This document shows positions 47,310 through 59,950 of a stretch of 64,000 bases of DNA, piece by piece. Every line of letters begins with the position of its first letter. The stretch's first letter is position 1. The stretch lies in contig CM029617.1 in assembly GCA_017311315.1 (NCBI GenBank), positions 1,716,681-1,780,680 of the forward strand, written 5' to 3'. The translations under genes and the position numbers were made by a program. Below the pieces are notes generated by a model. That model saw nothing but the letters and a program-made list of their open reading frames with translations. It did no database searches and was not told the origin of the DNA. This DNA is from Dendrocalamus latiflorus. Taxonomy: Eukaryota > Streptophyta > Magnoliopsida > Poales > Poaceae.

Positions 47310-47322
47310 GACCGACCGATCA
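47202..47322 (+). repeat. 57-bp tandem duplication spanning the AIG2-like stop codon
   Basis: Unit 1 (47202-47258) and unit 2 (from 47259) share TTCATGCA, CTCGAACAGCCTGAA and AAGACCC. Unit 2 contains about 7 extra bases after AAGACCCAGG, which shift the frame so that GTTGAGACC of unit 1 corresponds to ATTTGAGACC, creating the TGA stop. Confidence 0.8.
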
Positions 47323-48453
47323 TTCTTTATGAAGAACTGATTTGGCGGTGTGCTGTATTAGCATTTTCTGGAATAACTTGCCTCCTTGATTTGTGAATAA
47401 GATCTTTATAGGATCATCCATTAGTAAAGTAAATCAGGGTAAAATCTCCTCTGTGAGACTTCTGTTGATCCAATATGTGCTGCTAATGCATGATTTTTAG
47501 CACGAGTTTACAACCAAAAACCAACCGATCTTTGATTCTGCAGTTGGTTGGTATTGGTTGGGTGCATTTTTCTTCTGTTATGTTCATTCTGAACTGTGAT
47601 CACAAGGCTTCTGCTAACTGTTGACCTACTGCCATTAACAATCAAACATCCCTAGCTTATATTGGATCAAAGCTTGGGACCGTCCTATAGACTCAGAGAC
47701 CAGAGTATCAGTGATTTTCTGACAGTGAAATTGACCAAAAACTTAAGGGCGAAAGGCTCTCAAAAAGTGCTCGATCTGAGTTTATCTCTGAATACAAACA
47801 TCAATCAACGAAACCCTGAAGGTATTGGTCATCAGTGACTTGAGTGATTACTTATCAGTAATAGATCAACTTTAAAGTTCTATATTGTGGCAAAATACTG
47901 TTTTGTCTTGTGTTAAAAAATATCTTTCTGTGTTGCGCTAAGATGCTAGCAGATAAAATTTTGCCAGCGATGAATTGCAAAGTGTGGGAATTACGCAGTA
48001 GATCAGTGAAAATGTGCCTCTGGCATCTGAAACAAGAGGCCGTGCGTTCAATTCCTGAAGAATGAACCAGGCTTAAACATCTGCAACAGCAAATGGGTAC
48101 AAAATATTGATTTTGCAGCTACCAATTTGAGATTCTTGTTTGAGATCTTAAGAATGGCCTCAAAACAGACGAAGCGTCAGTTTACTACAATCTTGCCTTC
48201 CCAATAATACACCACCTTTCACCTAACCCTCACAAACTCTAGGTAAGCTTCATTTACCATGCCTAATTCCTTTCATGTAAGAAAAAACTACACATATAAA
48301 CAACACACTACTAATCCGTTGAGACATTTGCCCTCCCGGATGTCAACTGACGCATCTACAACATTCTGCCGCTGCACAGCTTTCGCTGTTGATTGTTCCG
48401 GTGACTTCTTGTTGGACCAACGCAGCACGGTGTGTATGGATCGGTAAATTAGG
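47310..48453. other. Convergent intergenic region (3' UTRs of AIG2-like and ARF)
   Basis: It is about 1.1 kb between the two stop codons and contains both 3' UTRs. No other gene is seen. Confidence 0.6.
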
Positions 48454-51400
48454 TCACTCGAATTGGTCATATGAACCGGGGGAGGGGTTGCCGGAGTTCT
48501 GATCGCAGCGAGCCCTCCAAGCATTCCCACCATCTGAGCTGCTGCATGCCTGGTTGGGGAGAATGTTGTTCCCCATATCACCATCCAAGCTCATCTGTTG
48601 CACTTCTTGAGGCGACAAGATCCTAATGCACCTCACACAGTTGACAAACTCACTGCATAACCAACATTAGCATCCATAATTAGCGCAAAACATGTGTAGG
48701 CCATAATTACTGACACAAACTGCGTTATTTTGTTTATACGTTTCCATTGATTCATCATTCCAGTAGACCATATTTCACATTGTCACTACCACTCGCAAGC
48801 ACTTTCTACAATATTGATTATGATTATAGAGCCATTCACCTATATGACATTCTGAGAGCGGAAAATTCAGAATTGATGCAAGCACAAAAAGAAAGATGGA
48901 TGAACTTACTTCCACGGGTCATCACCTAGAAGTAGGATGTCATCCTCATGATCCTTGTAGACAAGCTTCCAGCCAATCCTCTGCCGTTCCTCAAGTTGGC
49001 CCTCTATACTAAACATGCGGGCTAGAGCATGCTTTAACTCATCATATCCAGAGAAATGACTAATGTCAATGGACCGGCCCACAGCTCCACGTTTATACAC
49101 CTACAGAAAGCGTTAGGTTAGGCAGTTGCAACAGAAAAGGCACGCATGAATATTACAAAAAAATGCATGCTTGAGTGTAGAATTGTGCCACCCTTAGTAA
49201 AAGACAATGGAAAAGCGCTAACCTTGGTGAATGTCCTCATCCTCTTTAGGGGAGGAGCAGAAGGCCAAGGACTTCTGTTCAAGAAGGCACCATCGTTGAT
49301 TCCAGAGTCGATTGAATTAAATGCCATATCTGACGCACCAAATGACTGTGAAACCATGGAGGATGATATCTCTTGCTGGGCATCCTTTGGAATTCTGTAG
49401 TTGTTATCAATGCCTGTTGAGATATGATTCTGATACTTGGCCGTGTCAATTCCATTCGTCAAGAAGCCATCTGTTCCCATAGGGAAGCCCAGCTGACCAT
49501 CATTGCTAATTCCAAACAATGCATTATTACTTGGATCTTCACCATGAATTTCAGTATCAGGAGGTGCATCTTTGAACATCTGCTGCTGATTAAAGTTAGA
49601 CATGGGGAAACTCTGATGCAAAAGTCCATCAGTTTGGGAAAGCCACACTGAAGTAGCTGATGAAGCTGTTTCCAGATAGTCTGTCGGGGGTGCATTGTTC
49701 ACAAAATTTTGAGGACCGGCTCCTGCATTAGGTAATTTCGAACCTATTACACTTTGCTTTACATTAAGATTCGACTTTGGAAATTCCTTGGTCATTTTTT
49801 GAGTCGCCATGACAACATCAAGGGAGCTTGGAACTGAAATAGGGACAGTGGAATGAGGCACCTTCTCATTGTTGATCGTGGTGCAATGTTGGTTCCTACC
49901 GACGACTGGATGTAGAAGATGATTACCATTAGCTGTGGAAGGCGATGTTGAGCAAGAAGGGATTTCTTCTGTAACTAAAGAATGTGTAGCACCGGTCGTC
50001 ATCAAAGGACTTCCATTTGCTGAAATGACATTGAGTGATGCAGTCAGAGGAACGGCAGCTTCTGATGTGTCTGCAGGCACAGCTTGCTTCTGTGGAAGCT
50101 TCTGCTGTGGCTCTTGTTGCATGGGTGGTGGCAGTGGTGCTGCCTGTGATGGAACTTTGGTGCTTTGTTGAGGCATCATTTGTTGTTGGGGAAGTGAACG
50201 AGAGTTTGATAGCTGCTGTTGCATATCCAGAAGCATTTTTTGCTGTTCTTGGATTTGAGGTAATTGTGCAAGGGTAACTGCAGGTTGTGACAGCAATGGC
50301 TGCTGCTGTTGCTGTAGCTTTTGCAACAGTGGCAGCTGAAGCTGCTGATCCGATAGTTGCAGCTGATGATTTGCCAGATTTGGTAGCTGTGCAGGCATCT
50401 TATTGAGCTGCTGCTGGTTCTGGTGCTGCTGTTGCTGTTGTTGTAACTGCTGTTGCTGAAGTAAAAGCTGCTGCTGCTGCTGTAGCAATTTTTGTTGTTG
50501 CTGTTGCTGCTGATGGGGCAGGACTGGCTGGCTCGTGGCTGGCTGCTGATTTTGAGACGTAGATGGCTGCTGCTGCTGCTGCATTTGATTCTGGACAAGG
50601 ACCTGAGCTTGGACAAGACTGGTTTGAGCTTGGCTCAAGGGAAGTAACTGGTTCATGGACTGTTGTTGCCCCTGCAGGTTGCTAACATCTTGAATCTGTT
50701 CTTGTGGTTTGGTGCTCACACCAAGCTGATCCAATGGAAAGGCTGCCTTGGACAACTCATTGATTGGCTGCATTTGCAGAGGAAGTTTGGGAGTATTAAA
50801 CTGCATGCTGTTCTGTTGCAGAAGCTGTTTCTGAAGGCATAACTGCCTCGAGAGATCAGCGGCACCAATATTTTGCATGTTGGGGTTGCTTAGTGATCTC
50901 AGGTACTCAGACTGCATGGCTGTGTTTGCAAATGACGAGCTCTGCTGCATATTCATGTTCATCCATTGAACCAAGCTCAGACCAGGCATTATGGTGTTCT
51001 GTGTCTGAGGGTCCTTTATGCATATCTCCTCACCGAGCCAAGGCATAGCCCTCTTTAAGAGATTCTCCATTTCTGAGGACTCGTCATCTGTAATTTACAC
51101 AATTGGGACCAGTTATAAAGCATGCATACAACCAGTTTAATCACTTCATATATCAGAACTCACAACTTCTGTTGCATCTTAAATTCAGACAAAAGCTCCA
51201 CAAGTCCATAATCAGCTCAGCTATTCTATTAGATGCTCTTTACAAAAAAAAATGTGCATAAATACTTTGCTACCTTCAAATTAAGGCATCTGGATGACCG
51301 TCACAGAAACATAGGTATATAACCCTACATGCTAGTATTCTACAACCCTTTGGTGCAGGCCTACTTTCCCAGGTGTGCAGTTAAAACGTAACAAATGCTT

Positions 51401-54400
51401 AAGCAACTGTGGTCAAGGGTGATTTAAGAAATACAAAAGAGGAGATGTTGATGAAACCATCAAGTGTACCTAATTGTCTGGGACGCTTTGCACCAAAAAA
51501 CGGTGGAGGGCATATGAAAAATGGAGCGGCGACCGGTTCAATCTCCCAGATTGAAACCCTGTTCCGCCTTTCACCTGCTGCAGACTCATCCCAGCCAACC
51601 TGTTCGAACAACACCAAACCTTTGTATCAGCAACAGAAAGGGGAAAACGACACAGAAGGTGCTGCCAAAATTAACCAGAGAAGCAACCTGTAAGCTGCGC
51701 CACTGTGAGTTTTTCCATCTTACTGGATCTATATCACTTATGCCAGTTATTGTACCCATGTACCTGCAAAGTGCTAACATAATTTAGGCATGCAGAAAAG
51801 ATTGAAAATATGAAGGAGCACACACAGTCTTGTGATTTAGTAAAATTAACAGCAATTTAGTTAACTAGTCATATAATATGGCAAGATCTCCACGAATCAA
51901 TTTCTTTGTGTAAAAAAAGAACCATAGAAGATATGAGTAGTCAAAAACTTAAGAAAAAAGTAAACTGAGTGACAAAATACCTTCTTGTTCCTAATTCCTC
52001 AGTTTCAAACATCATGCGAAAACGCATTCCTAAAGATATTTGATTACCATAGACCGCCTTCTGATACTTAGCAAATGGGATAACAAATTCAGTAGGGCTG
52101 GCCCTGAAAATATGAAGTTTGAATATCATGGTTTCAACAGCCATTATGATTCATCAAAATTGAGCTCATCAATAGTTAATATTGGACATTAAGTCAAAGC
52201 ACAGAACTGACCTTGGGTTGTAAAAGATAGTAAATGGGCTATTGTTGGCAGCAGCATGGGCTGCTGCAGCAAGAATCCCTATATGCATGCTGTCACTTGA
52301 AAGGACAGATGATGATATGTTAGAAGGTTGTCGGTTAGCACGCCTGATTCCCAGTAGAAGTTGCTGCTTTTCATCCCTACAAAATATATGAAAACAAAAA
52401 AAGGGAACAATCAACAATAAGTCACCGTGAATAATAAGCAAAAGAATGAAGGGAAAGACTCCTGAAGCATAAAATAATTACAAAAAATGCTAGTATCTCA
52501 CATGTTCTTCTATAGTTCAAACTGTAAAGATAAATTACCAGAAGTTGCTTTACCTAACAAAAATGACGGAATCTCCGGCAAATAACTTCTTGCCGCTCAC
52601 AAAGAGACTCCAACCAGTGGTAAGCAGATGCCTTTTTGGCTGACCTGTTCATACCAAAAAAAACAAATATGATTAAATATCTTGAGAAATTGTATGGACA
52701 GAATACAGATACAACCATAAGCAAAATCACATGAAAACATATTTTGAAGTCTGCACAGATGAACTACCATTTGTAAAAGATAAGTATTCTTATATGTATT
52801 TACAAGTGAATCATGTTCAATATTGAGTATCAACAACTATATATTGGAAGCTTACAGATAAATGCTCCATCTGCAGAAGGAAAAGTTTTCCTCAATGTTG
52901 CAATTTCTTACCCCGATATATGTGACGGAATGTCCACACATTATCATGCAAATCCCTGGCTTGTAGCTCTTGAGCAGGTGGTTGCATTGAGAAGTCCTAC
53001 AAGAAGCAAGAATAATCTAATTGTGACGATGCAGAAAATGCACTAAATTAGTCTTGGACTCCGATCTTTACATACAAGGGGTGGAAATATCTTCTCTGCA
53101 GCTCGGCGAGGCACAGAGAAGCCTCCATGCGTACTTGTATCACTTGCAGTCAGTGTCTTACAGAATAATTCTGTCTGTGGCCTTGCTTGTTTGAGTGCTA
53201 GCTCTGATAACTGCAGTGCCTCCTTTCCATACTGATCATAATTCACAATCAATTGAAATACAATTAACAGGGTTAGCATGCCTGAAAAAACCAAGGAAAA
53301 TTTTGATAAGAAACCAGAATGACATTGGATACTTACTGAAGTAACTGGCTGAAGAGTCATTTGTGCATACACTTCATCTGTTTCTGGGTCCACCTAAGTA
53401 ACAAACAGAATTCCTTTTAGTATAGATGATTACAAGCAGAAAGACAATAAGATGGGCTTGCGGCGCCTGTAGATTACATGTAAAGTAACATTGTGCAGAA
53501 GGCAAATCAACTTTGACGGAAGATTTGGGTAGCTTGGAACATGGGCATCAACATCCTTCTGCATAGAAGCTGCAACCTGCAAAACGAAACGTGCTTAAAT
53601 CCCAGACTCAAGAACTAAAACATAAGCTTGTCAAGGAAAAACGAACTATCTAATTCCAAAATCCAAAGGATACAGGCATAAACTCGTTAGTATTGTGAGC
53701 AATCAAGGACATCTAGTAGAACCAGATATGCAGTCAACAAGCCACTGGAACAAAATTATTCAGTCATGTTGAAAATCCCTGAACATCAGCACAACAAATT
53801 GGAAGTTGTTTCTGTTTTATCTTCAAATTCTTGAGTCAATGTAACATCCCATTTTGGGAGTTTAAAAAGTGTTTGATTGAAATTGGCCAACTTAAATTCA
53901 AATTGAAATTCAAACTCGATTTCAAACTGATTTTCAAATTTTACCGAAGCCCAAACCTTCCTTGGGCCAAGCCCAACCCATCTTTCCCTCTTCCCGGCCC
54001 AGTTGGCCTTCGGCCTGGCCCACACCAGCCCGAGACGTCGTTCGCGTGCTGGACACACTTCGCACAAGCGCCGCCTGCACCCCCGGCCCGCTCCGGCCGC
54101 GCGCCCACCCCTGTGCCGAGTAATGAGCGCCACCTCCCATCCTTGTGCACCAACAGTGTGGCTAGCTCGGCGCCAACCTCGTCAAGTTGATTATCTCTTG
54201 TGGCTAAAGCGTACGAACTCTGCAGAGTGTAAAATGTTCGAATAGCCGTGCCCACAATCAAAGGTGGGCATAGGAACTTACTCGAGTATCTATTTCTAAA
54301 ACTTTGTAGATAGGATGAAAACTCGTCGGATAGATGTAATCCTGATTTTAATTTGCCTTGGGTGGATGTAACCCAACGATGATAATGGATATATGTAACC

Positions 54401-57154
54401 CTAGTATCAAAAATAGCATATGGTGGATGAAACCATATAACAGGTGGATAGAACCTGCACCGTTATTAATATCGCACACTTTTACTCTCTTAATAAAACA
54501 TAGTTTGGTTAAAAGGCTAAGTCATATAAAGTTCTAATTATTGTAGTTTTTAAATATTGCCTTTAACAAATAAAAGAACCCAAGTCTACCTTTGTTGAAC
54601 CTTACATGTATAATATTGCATTTGGTGTATCACCTCGCGGAGCATAGTTGTTTGTGCTCACCCTCTCTCACTAAATCCCTCGGAACCTGTGGATCAAAGT
54701 CATTACGCGTACTTCGACACTCCAGGTGCTGATGGTGAAGAAGATGGAGAACATTAGGATAGTCTCTAATAGTCTATGCTCTTACCAATGTTAGTTTCTT
54801 GCCGGTGGCAAGATGTGCTCTCCCCTTTTGCTACCGTTTCCGCCTTCGCTTTACGTAATGTATCGATTTGGCCTGGCCGGTCCTTATTATAAACTTGACT
54901 CAATGCGGCCTATTTGAATTTTGGTATGTAATATTAATGTATGGTATGCTTCTTATTATGTATAAATTCAGTGATGTATCTGTAAGTACTATCTACTGAT
55001 CGAGAAAATAGTACAGTGGTTTCACAGAGAATTCTAGATTAAATAATACGGATCCAACACTCAACTACTCAACAAGGTTAAGAAAAGAGACTTCAGGGTG
55101 GAAAAGATAATCAAAGTTCTGTTCAACCATGCTTCACTTTTTTAATCTAAAAAATACTACCTAATTATACTTTTCCTTTCTGCAGCTTCAATAATGTAAT
55201 GTGACGGGAAGTAGTCGATTTGAAAGCATAAAGCATAAGTTGAGATTTTTATTATATAACACAAATGCATCAATTCGCACTAAACCAATCTTTCCTCGCA
55301 TCATCATGTGCGATGAAGCCATTTCCCAATCATGCCTAAAAAGTTCTCTTTTTTTCTCTCATCCAGCGGAAAGGAAAGCAATAGCCAATACATAATTAGG
55401 CACCTCCCAGCACTAGCTTTCAGACAAAAGAATCTTTTCCAAATCCAAACATTTCATCATCCCATCCTTCAAACTTGCTCAAAACAAGCTACTCCAATGC
55501 CAAATCCAAGAAAGTTGCAGCAGAAGTTACTGAAGGCACCACCAATAAATGAAAAAAAATCGAAGATACTTGGTTGCTTCAACCACCAAACAACAGAGCA
55601 AGAGAATGGTGCAACACACCAGAAACCCATAAAAGAGGGGGGGGGGGGGGGGGGCAGTAGGCCCAGTACTCCCAACTACTTTGGCAATAAGCTTAAAATC
55701 GGTAGCAAAACAAGGCAAACTATACTAGTAACAACCAAGCGACAAAGTAATATACCCCACGGCCTATAACCAAATATCAAGATGGCAGTAATAATATCAC
55801 CGAACAAAAAAAACAGTTCATGAAACAAGGGACTGTAAGGAACGGAACATATATCATTTAAAAGGCATCAATGAAGTGAATCATTCCCAGAAATAAAGAT
55901 ATGCTAAAAATAGCATTTTTAGCACTCGAACAACAAAACACCCCGTCAAATCAAAGAACTAGCACCACCACTCAACAAAATGGAGCACATCAAATCGAAT
56001 CACCTCCTTGAAACTGTACTACTTCACAGTAAAAAGAAAACCTCAGAATGACAGAAACCAACCTTCCCGGCTTCCCCTCCCAGTAACTCAGAAGGCACGC
56101 AAGAACCAGAATATTTTCGTGCAAGAACCATCTAAACGCGCCGCAAAAAATGGCAATTCAGAAGCATAGAAAGGAACAAAACTTTGCACTGAAAAAAAAT
56201 GAAAATCACCAAAAACAACTTATATATGAAAAAAAGAACCTCACACGGAGGGAATCCAAAGAGCTAACAAACATCACCGCACAAGCATAATCTCAAGAAG
56301 CATGGAAAGAAGAAAGGGAATTCACCTGCTCACTGTGGCCTTGTGGGAAGTAGACGACGAGGCTTCCTGCCGGCGGCAGCGACACCAGCGGCCCAGCGCA
56401 GGCGTGCCACAGCTCCGAGTTGATCGCCGGCGCCTTCTTCTCCCCTGCACACCAAGACCAACCGCCGCGGCATCAGTAACCGAAGAAAAGTGGAGTCTTT
56501 CCCCAATTTCGTCGTAACACGGGGACACATATGCATTCGATTCCTGAGTCTTTTTGGCATTCTGCCTCACGTCGCCGGCGACAGCCGTGGCTGCCGTTGC
56601 TACTCGTTCCAAAGGTATGCGCCTTTTGGGTTGTCACTTTTGTTTACACCTAGCCCCTCCAATGATCAAGTTGCTACGGAAACAGCACTGCCATAGCTCG
56701 CCTCAGAGGGGCGCTACGTGATTTCCAACTTTGAGGGGGATAAACGCAGAACAGTAAACAATACGCCCTTTTGTCACGTCCGCCGCCGCCGCCGCCGCCC
56801 ACCGCGACGGCCCGGTCATCCACCATTTTGCAGATAAACCCCCCAACTCCCCCGAAAAACTGCACAACACCTCCCAAATACCAAAATGCACTGAAAATAA
56901 TCATCACGCCTCTGGTACAGCGAACACACAACACCCAAGAGCCGCAGCACAAAAGGCGCTTTCCAATGCCGCCACGCAATAACGCGAAAAGGCAGGGACC
57001 AAATAGCACAAACAAGAAAACACCACTATTCCATTGCGAACCGCCGTTAGCACCAGGGAGCTCCAGGAAAGCGAGTACCTTCGCATGCACTCCCCGCCGC
57101 CGCCATCGTGGTCACCGCCGTCCCCGCAGAGCTCGCCGGCGGCCGCTGCTTCAT
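48454..57154 (-). CDS. ARF19: Auxin response factor, class A activator, ARF7/ARF19 type
   Basis: Fourteen coding exons join in phase: 57154-57079, 56444-56326, 53576-53478, 53393-53337, 53231-53076, 52996-52912, 52644-52554, 52376-52212, 52103-51981, 51763-51688, 51599-51470, 51087-49223, 49100-48910 and 48652-48454. This gives 1143 codons plus stop. The start ATG opens MKQRPPASSAG; exon 1 runs into EGEKKAPAINSELW. The B3 DNA-binding domain lies at about 140-242 (FCKTLTASDTSTHGGFSVPR, PKRHLLTTGW), followed by the ARF dimerisation/ancillary domain to about 385. A long middle region (exon 12, 621 codons) is glutamine-rich, the mark of activator ARFs. The PB1 domain (about 1012-1095) has the conserved lysine K1017 and an acidic YKDHEDDILLLGDDPW stretch for Aux/IAA pairing. 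ARFs bind TGTCTC-type elements in the nucleus. From memory the closest match is rice OsARF19. No miR160 or miR167 site was recognised. Confidence 0.95.
53577..56325 (-). other. Second intron of the ARF gene (2.7 kb)
   Basis: This is the largest intron of the gene. It carries a 1.2-kb LTR-like insertion (53840-55059) and a G-homopolymer at about 55637-55654 on the plus strand. The remaining sequence is AT-rich with no other gene. Confidence 0.85.
53840..55059 (+). mobile_element. 1.2-kb LTR-like insertion in the ARF intron, antisense to the gene
   Basis: The insert runs from TGTAACATCCC to GATCCAACA, flanked by GTCAA (53835-53839) and CTCAA (55060-55064), a 5-bp duplication with one mismatch. 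It resembles the 5.5-kb insert at 34586-40123 at both ends and in the segment near 54185-54310 (ATCTCTTGTGG, AACTCTGCAGAGT, TTCGAATAGCC, GTGCCCAC) and near 54630 (CTCGCGGAGCA). It is probably a solo LTR with an internal deletion. Its orientation is opposite to ARF transcription. Confidence 0.75.
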
Positions 57155-57827
57155 CAAGTCCGGCCACCCACCAACCAGATCACCTTCCGCCGGCCGAGCT
57201 CAGCGGCAGGCCCCACGCATGGCCGGCGAAGCCGTCGTCGTCGTAGCAGGCAGGCCGTGGCGCCCGTGCGTGCTCGTGCGCGTGTGCCCCCCGACACGAG
57301 AGCGACAGGGGAGCAGGCGAGGCGAAGGAGGCGCCGAGCGCAAGAAGGCGAGGCAATCAGGCAAACAAACACCAGCACCAAGACCGATGACTTGTCTGTT
57401 CTTTAGGCTAGGCTCTGTCCAGAGAGAGAGAGAGAGAGGAGGGGAGAGAGGAGGCGTAGGTATGCGCGTAGGGTGGTGGTGTGCGTCTGCTGTGCTGCGT
57501 TTGCTTCTGCGTCCTCGGCTGCCGCGGCCGCTTCCTCGGGGAATTAAAAGTTTTTCTTACTGTCTATGTGTACGTGTCTATATGCGAGGTGAGAGAGAGG
57601 AGGGAACGAGGGAGACAGGAGGTCAGCTGCGGGCCTGTTATTTTCCGTATCTAAAAGTTACTTTTAGTTTTAAACAAAGTATTTTTCAAAATAAATTTTA
57701 TAAATTAATTATAATATATACTGTAATAATATTATTTATATAGATAAAACTACATGTAAATTTCTGTTACTTCACACTGACTCATAAACAATCTAACAAA
57801 TATATGACACAACTAAGGTGATGCTCA
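57155..57827 (-). promoter_or_regulatory. ARF 5' UTR and proximal promoter region
   Basis: The region upstream of the ARF start is GC-rich with CT-rich stretches in gene sense (57421-57460, 57588-57602), typical of a grass 5' UTR. A TGTCTC word in gene sense lies at 57612-57617. Beyond about 57640 it turns AT-rich. The transcript start is not determined. Confidence 0.5.
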
Positions 57828-58070
57828 GTTGGCTGAATTTTTGTGGTTTATGATTGAATTTTTTTTACTGTAGTTAGTTAAAATTACACTGTACCTGATG
57901 ACGTCTTATTTAATATAATTAAATTTTAAAAAAATAAAAATAGAAAAAGGGTTAGCCCAGCACGTATAATGCAAACGAATACAGAAAAAGAACCGGTAAA
58001 AAACTTAAAAATCAGAAGAAAAAAATGAAATTTGGGAATAATGAAAAATAAGCTAGAAGCGCAAACTCAG
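57828..58070 (+). mobile_element. MITE-like repeat, family I, copy in direct tandem
   Basis: It shares AATTAAATTTTAAAAAAATA, AGCCCAGCACGTATAATGCA and AAAGAACCGGTAAAAAAC with the copy at 32.4 kb. It is followed directly by a second copy in the same orientation. Confidence 0.65.
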
Positions 58071-58072
58071 GT

Positions 58073-58345
58073 GCCGCTCGGTTGAGCAGAAAAAAGTGGC
58101 TTATGGCTGAAATTTTACTATAGTTTGCTGAAATTATACTGTAGCCGATGGTGGCTTATTTGGCCTAACTAAATTTACAAAAAATTTAAAATAGAAAAAC
58201 ATGTTAGCCCATCATAGGCAATACAAACGAATACGGGAAAAAGAACTGGCAAAAAAAGCTAAAAACCAAAAAAAATTAAAATTTATAAATAGTAAAAATA
58301 AGTCAGAAATCAAAAGCCTAAACTGAAATAAACAGGGTACTAGCA
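58073..58345 (+). mobile_element. MITE-like repeat, family I, second tandem copy
   Basis: It starts CCGCTCGGTTGAGCAGAAAA and contains GTTAGCCCATCATAGGCAAT, GAATACGGGAAAAAGAACTG and AATAAGTCAGAAATC. It is head-to-tail with the previous copy. Confidence 0.65.
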
Positions 58346-59699
58346 GGCCCTAAAAATCATGAGCTGAAAAAAATAACAGTCGGAACAATTACGCGTCTTT
58401 TTGTTTGCTTCTCTCTCCTCTCCCTCGTTTTTACTGTCCTCTCTCCTCTCCCTCGTTTTTACTGTCCTCTCAATTCTGTTCTCTCTGTGTGGGCCCTCCT
58501 AGCAGATGTTGAAGTATACTGCTCGGTGTTCGTTTAATTGGCACTTTTGATTAGTGCACACGTATTAAAGAGATTGTATTTGTAATAAGATATGAAAAAA
58601 ATGTCCTCCAGTAACATATCAAGCAAGTCGATTGAGACAGCTAAGTAGTGAGGACGACTAACATTGATACGGGTAATTTAGAAAAGTTTATCTAGAAACC
58701 GCAAAGTATCAAGTATTTGTAGAAGAAAATTTTGATCAAAAGTACCAAATAGAAGAAAACGGAGGGAATATTTCATTTCTTCAGTCGCTCCGGTCTTTGC
58801 TACACTCGGTCCATGGCGTTTTAGCATGCCTAAAATTCGGGAATGTAAATTTCAATGTTCTAAATAAATTTTTATGGTCTGTTTAGAATGTGGGAATATA
58901 ATAGGGTTTGTGTAGAAATTATAGTACTTTCTATAAAATTTATGCGTTCTAAATAGAACCTTATATGTTACTCGAACGCAGAAATTTCCTCAAAATCGTA
59001 CAACATTTTTCTATATTCCAAATAGATATTGAGATGGTCGGCACTCCGTGTCAAAACCATAAGCAGGAGTACATTTTAATCGTCTCCACTTCTCCAGTTA
59101 AAGTGAACTGAACTTTACTCGTTCTCAGCTTTAAGTTTGCAGCCTTAGCCCTCTGACTTGTGCTTACGTGCCGAACAAGCCCTTGCTTTTAATTCTAAAC
59201 TCACAATACCTGTGAAGTTACTAGTAGGCTTCGCTTTAGACAGTTTTAGGTTCTGACACATTAATTTTTAATTTCAGTTTTTTAACCTTTTTGTTTTTGT
59301 TTTTTTATTTCTCCTTTATATTGTCTGGAGAGATATAACAGTATTTTTATTTTTTTTAATTTAATAACTAAGAAAATTTTAATAAACACTACAATGCAAT
59401 TATAGCTAACATGTAGAATCCACAGCTGGAAACACGTGGCAGCCAGTAATTTCGACCACGATGCCGAAAGCTTTCACTTGGTTGGAACTTGGAAGGGCTA
59501 GGTGGATGGGACCTGGATCTGACGGAATTAACACGCTGAAGAAATAATACGCAAGCAGACAACTTATTAATTGGAACACCAATTATCAAAAGCAAAACGT
59601 TGCTCCCTCGATGAAGAGAATGGTGAATACGTGTCCATAATGTGCCTACAATTGTAGATATCTACTGTTTTCAAAACTTGATACTAGACTGGCTCTGAT
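58346..59699. other. Gene-less AT-rich stretch
   Basis: A 32-bp direct duplication (CTCTCTCCTCTCCCTCGTTT unit) lies at about 58410-58470. A diverged family I-like block lies at about 59225-59410. No gene is seen. Confidence 0.45.
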
Positions 59700-59950
59700 C
59701 AACTCGGCTTCGGCTTCTGGCTTATTTTTCACTATTCATAAGTTTCGTCTTTTTCTGAACTTTTGGCTTTTTGTTGAGCTTTTTTGCCGGTTCTTTTTTC
59801 CCCGTATTTGTTTATATTATACGTAATGGGCTAACATATTTTTTATATTTTTAAATTTTTTTAAATTTAATTATGCTAAATAAGCCTCTGTCAGCTACAG
59901 TGCTTTTTTCAGTCAGCTACAGTGTTTTCAGCCATGAGCTTTTCAGCCGA
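59700..59950 (-). mobile_element. MITE-like repeat, family I, inverted copy
   Basis: In reverse orientation relative to the 58-kb copies it shares CTTATTTTTCACTATTCATA, GTTGAGCTTTTTTGCCGGTT and TTATACGTAATGGGCTAACA, and ends GTTTTCAGCCATGAGC. Confidence 0.65.

Noticed and set aside
50176..50616. Serine-rich frame in the ARF Q-rich exon
   Set aside because: It is the shifted-frame shadow of the CAG/CTG-rich polyglutamine coding tract on the minus strand.
57154..57381. A 75-codon upstream frame whose TGA overlaps the ARF start as TGATG, suggesting reinitiation control
   Set aside because: The frame opens with TTG and has no ATG. An in-frame TAA lies just upstream, so a normal upstream ORF is not supported.
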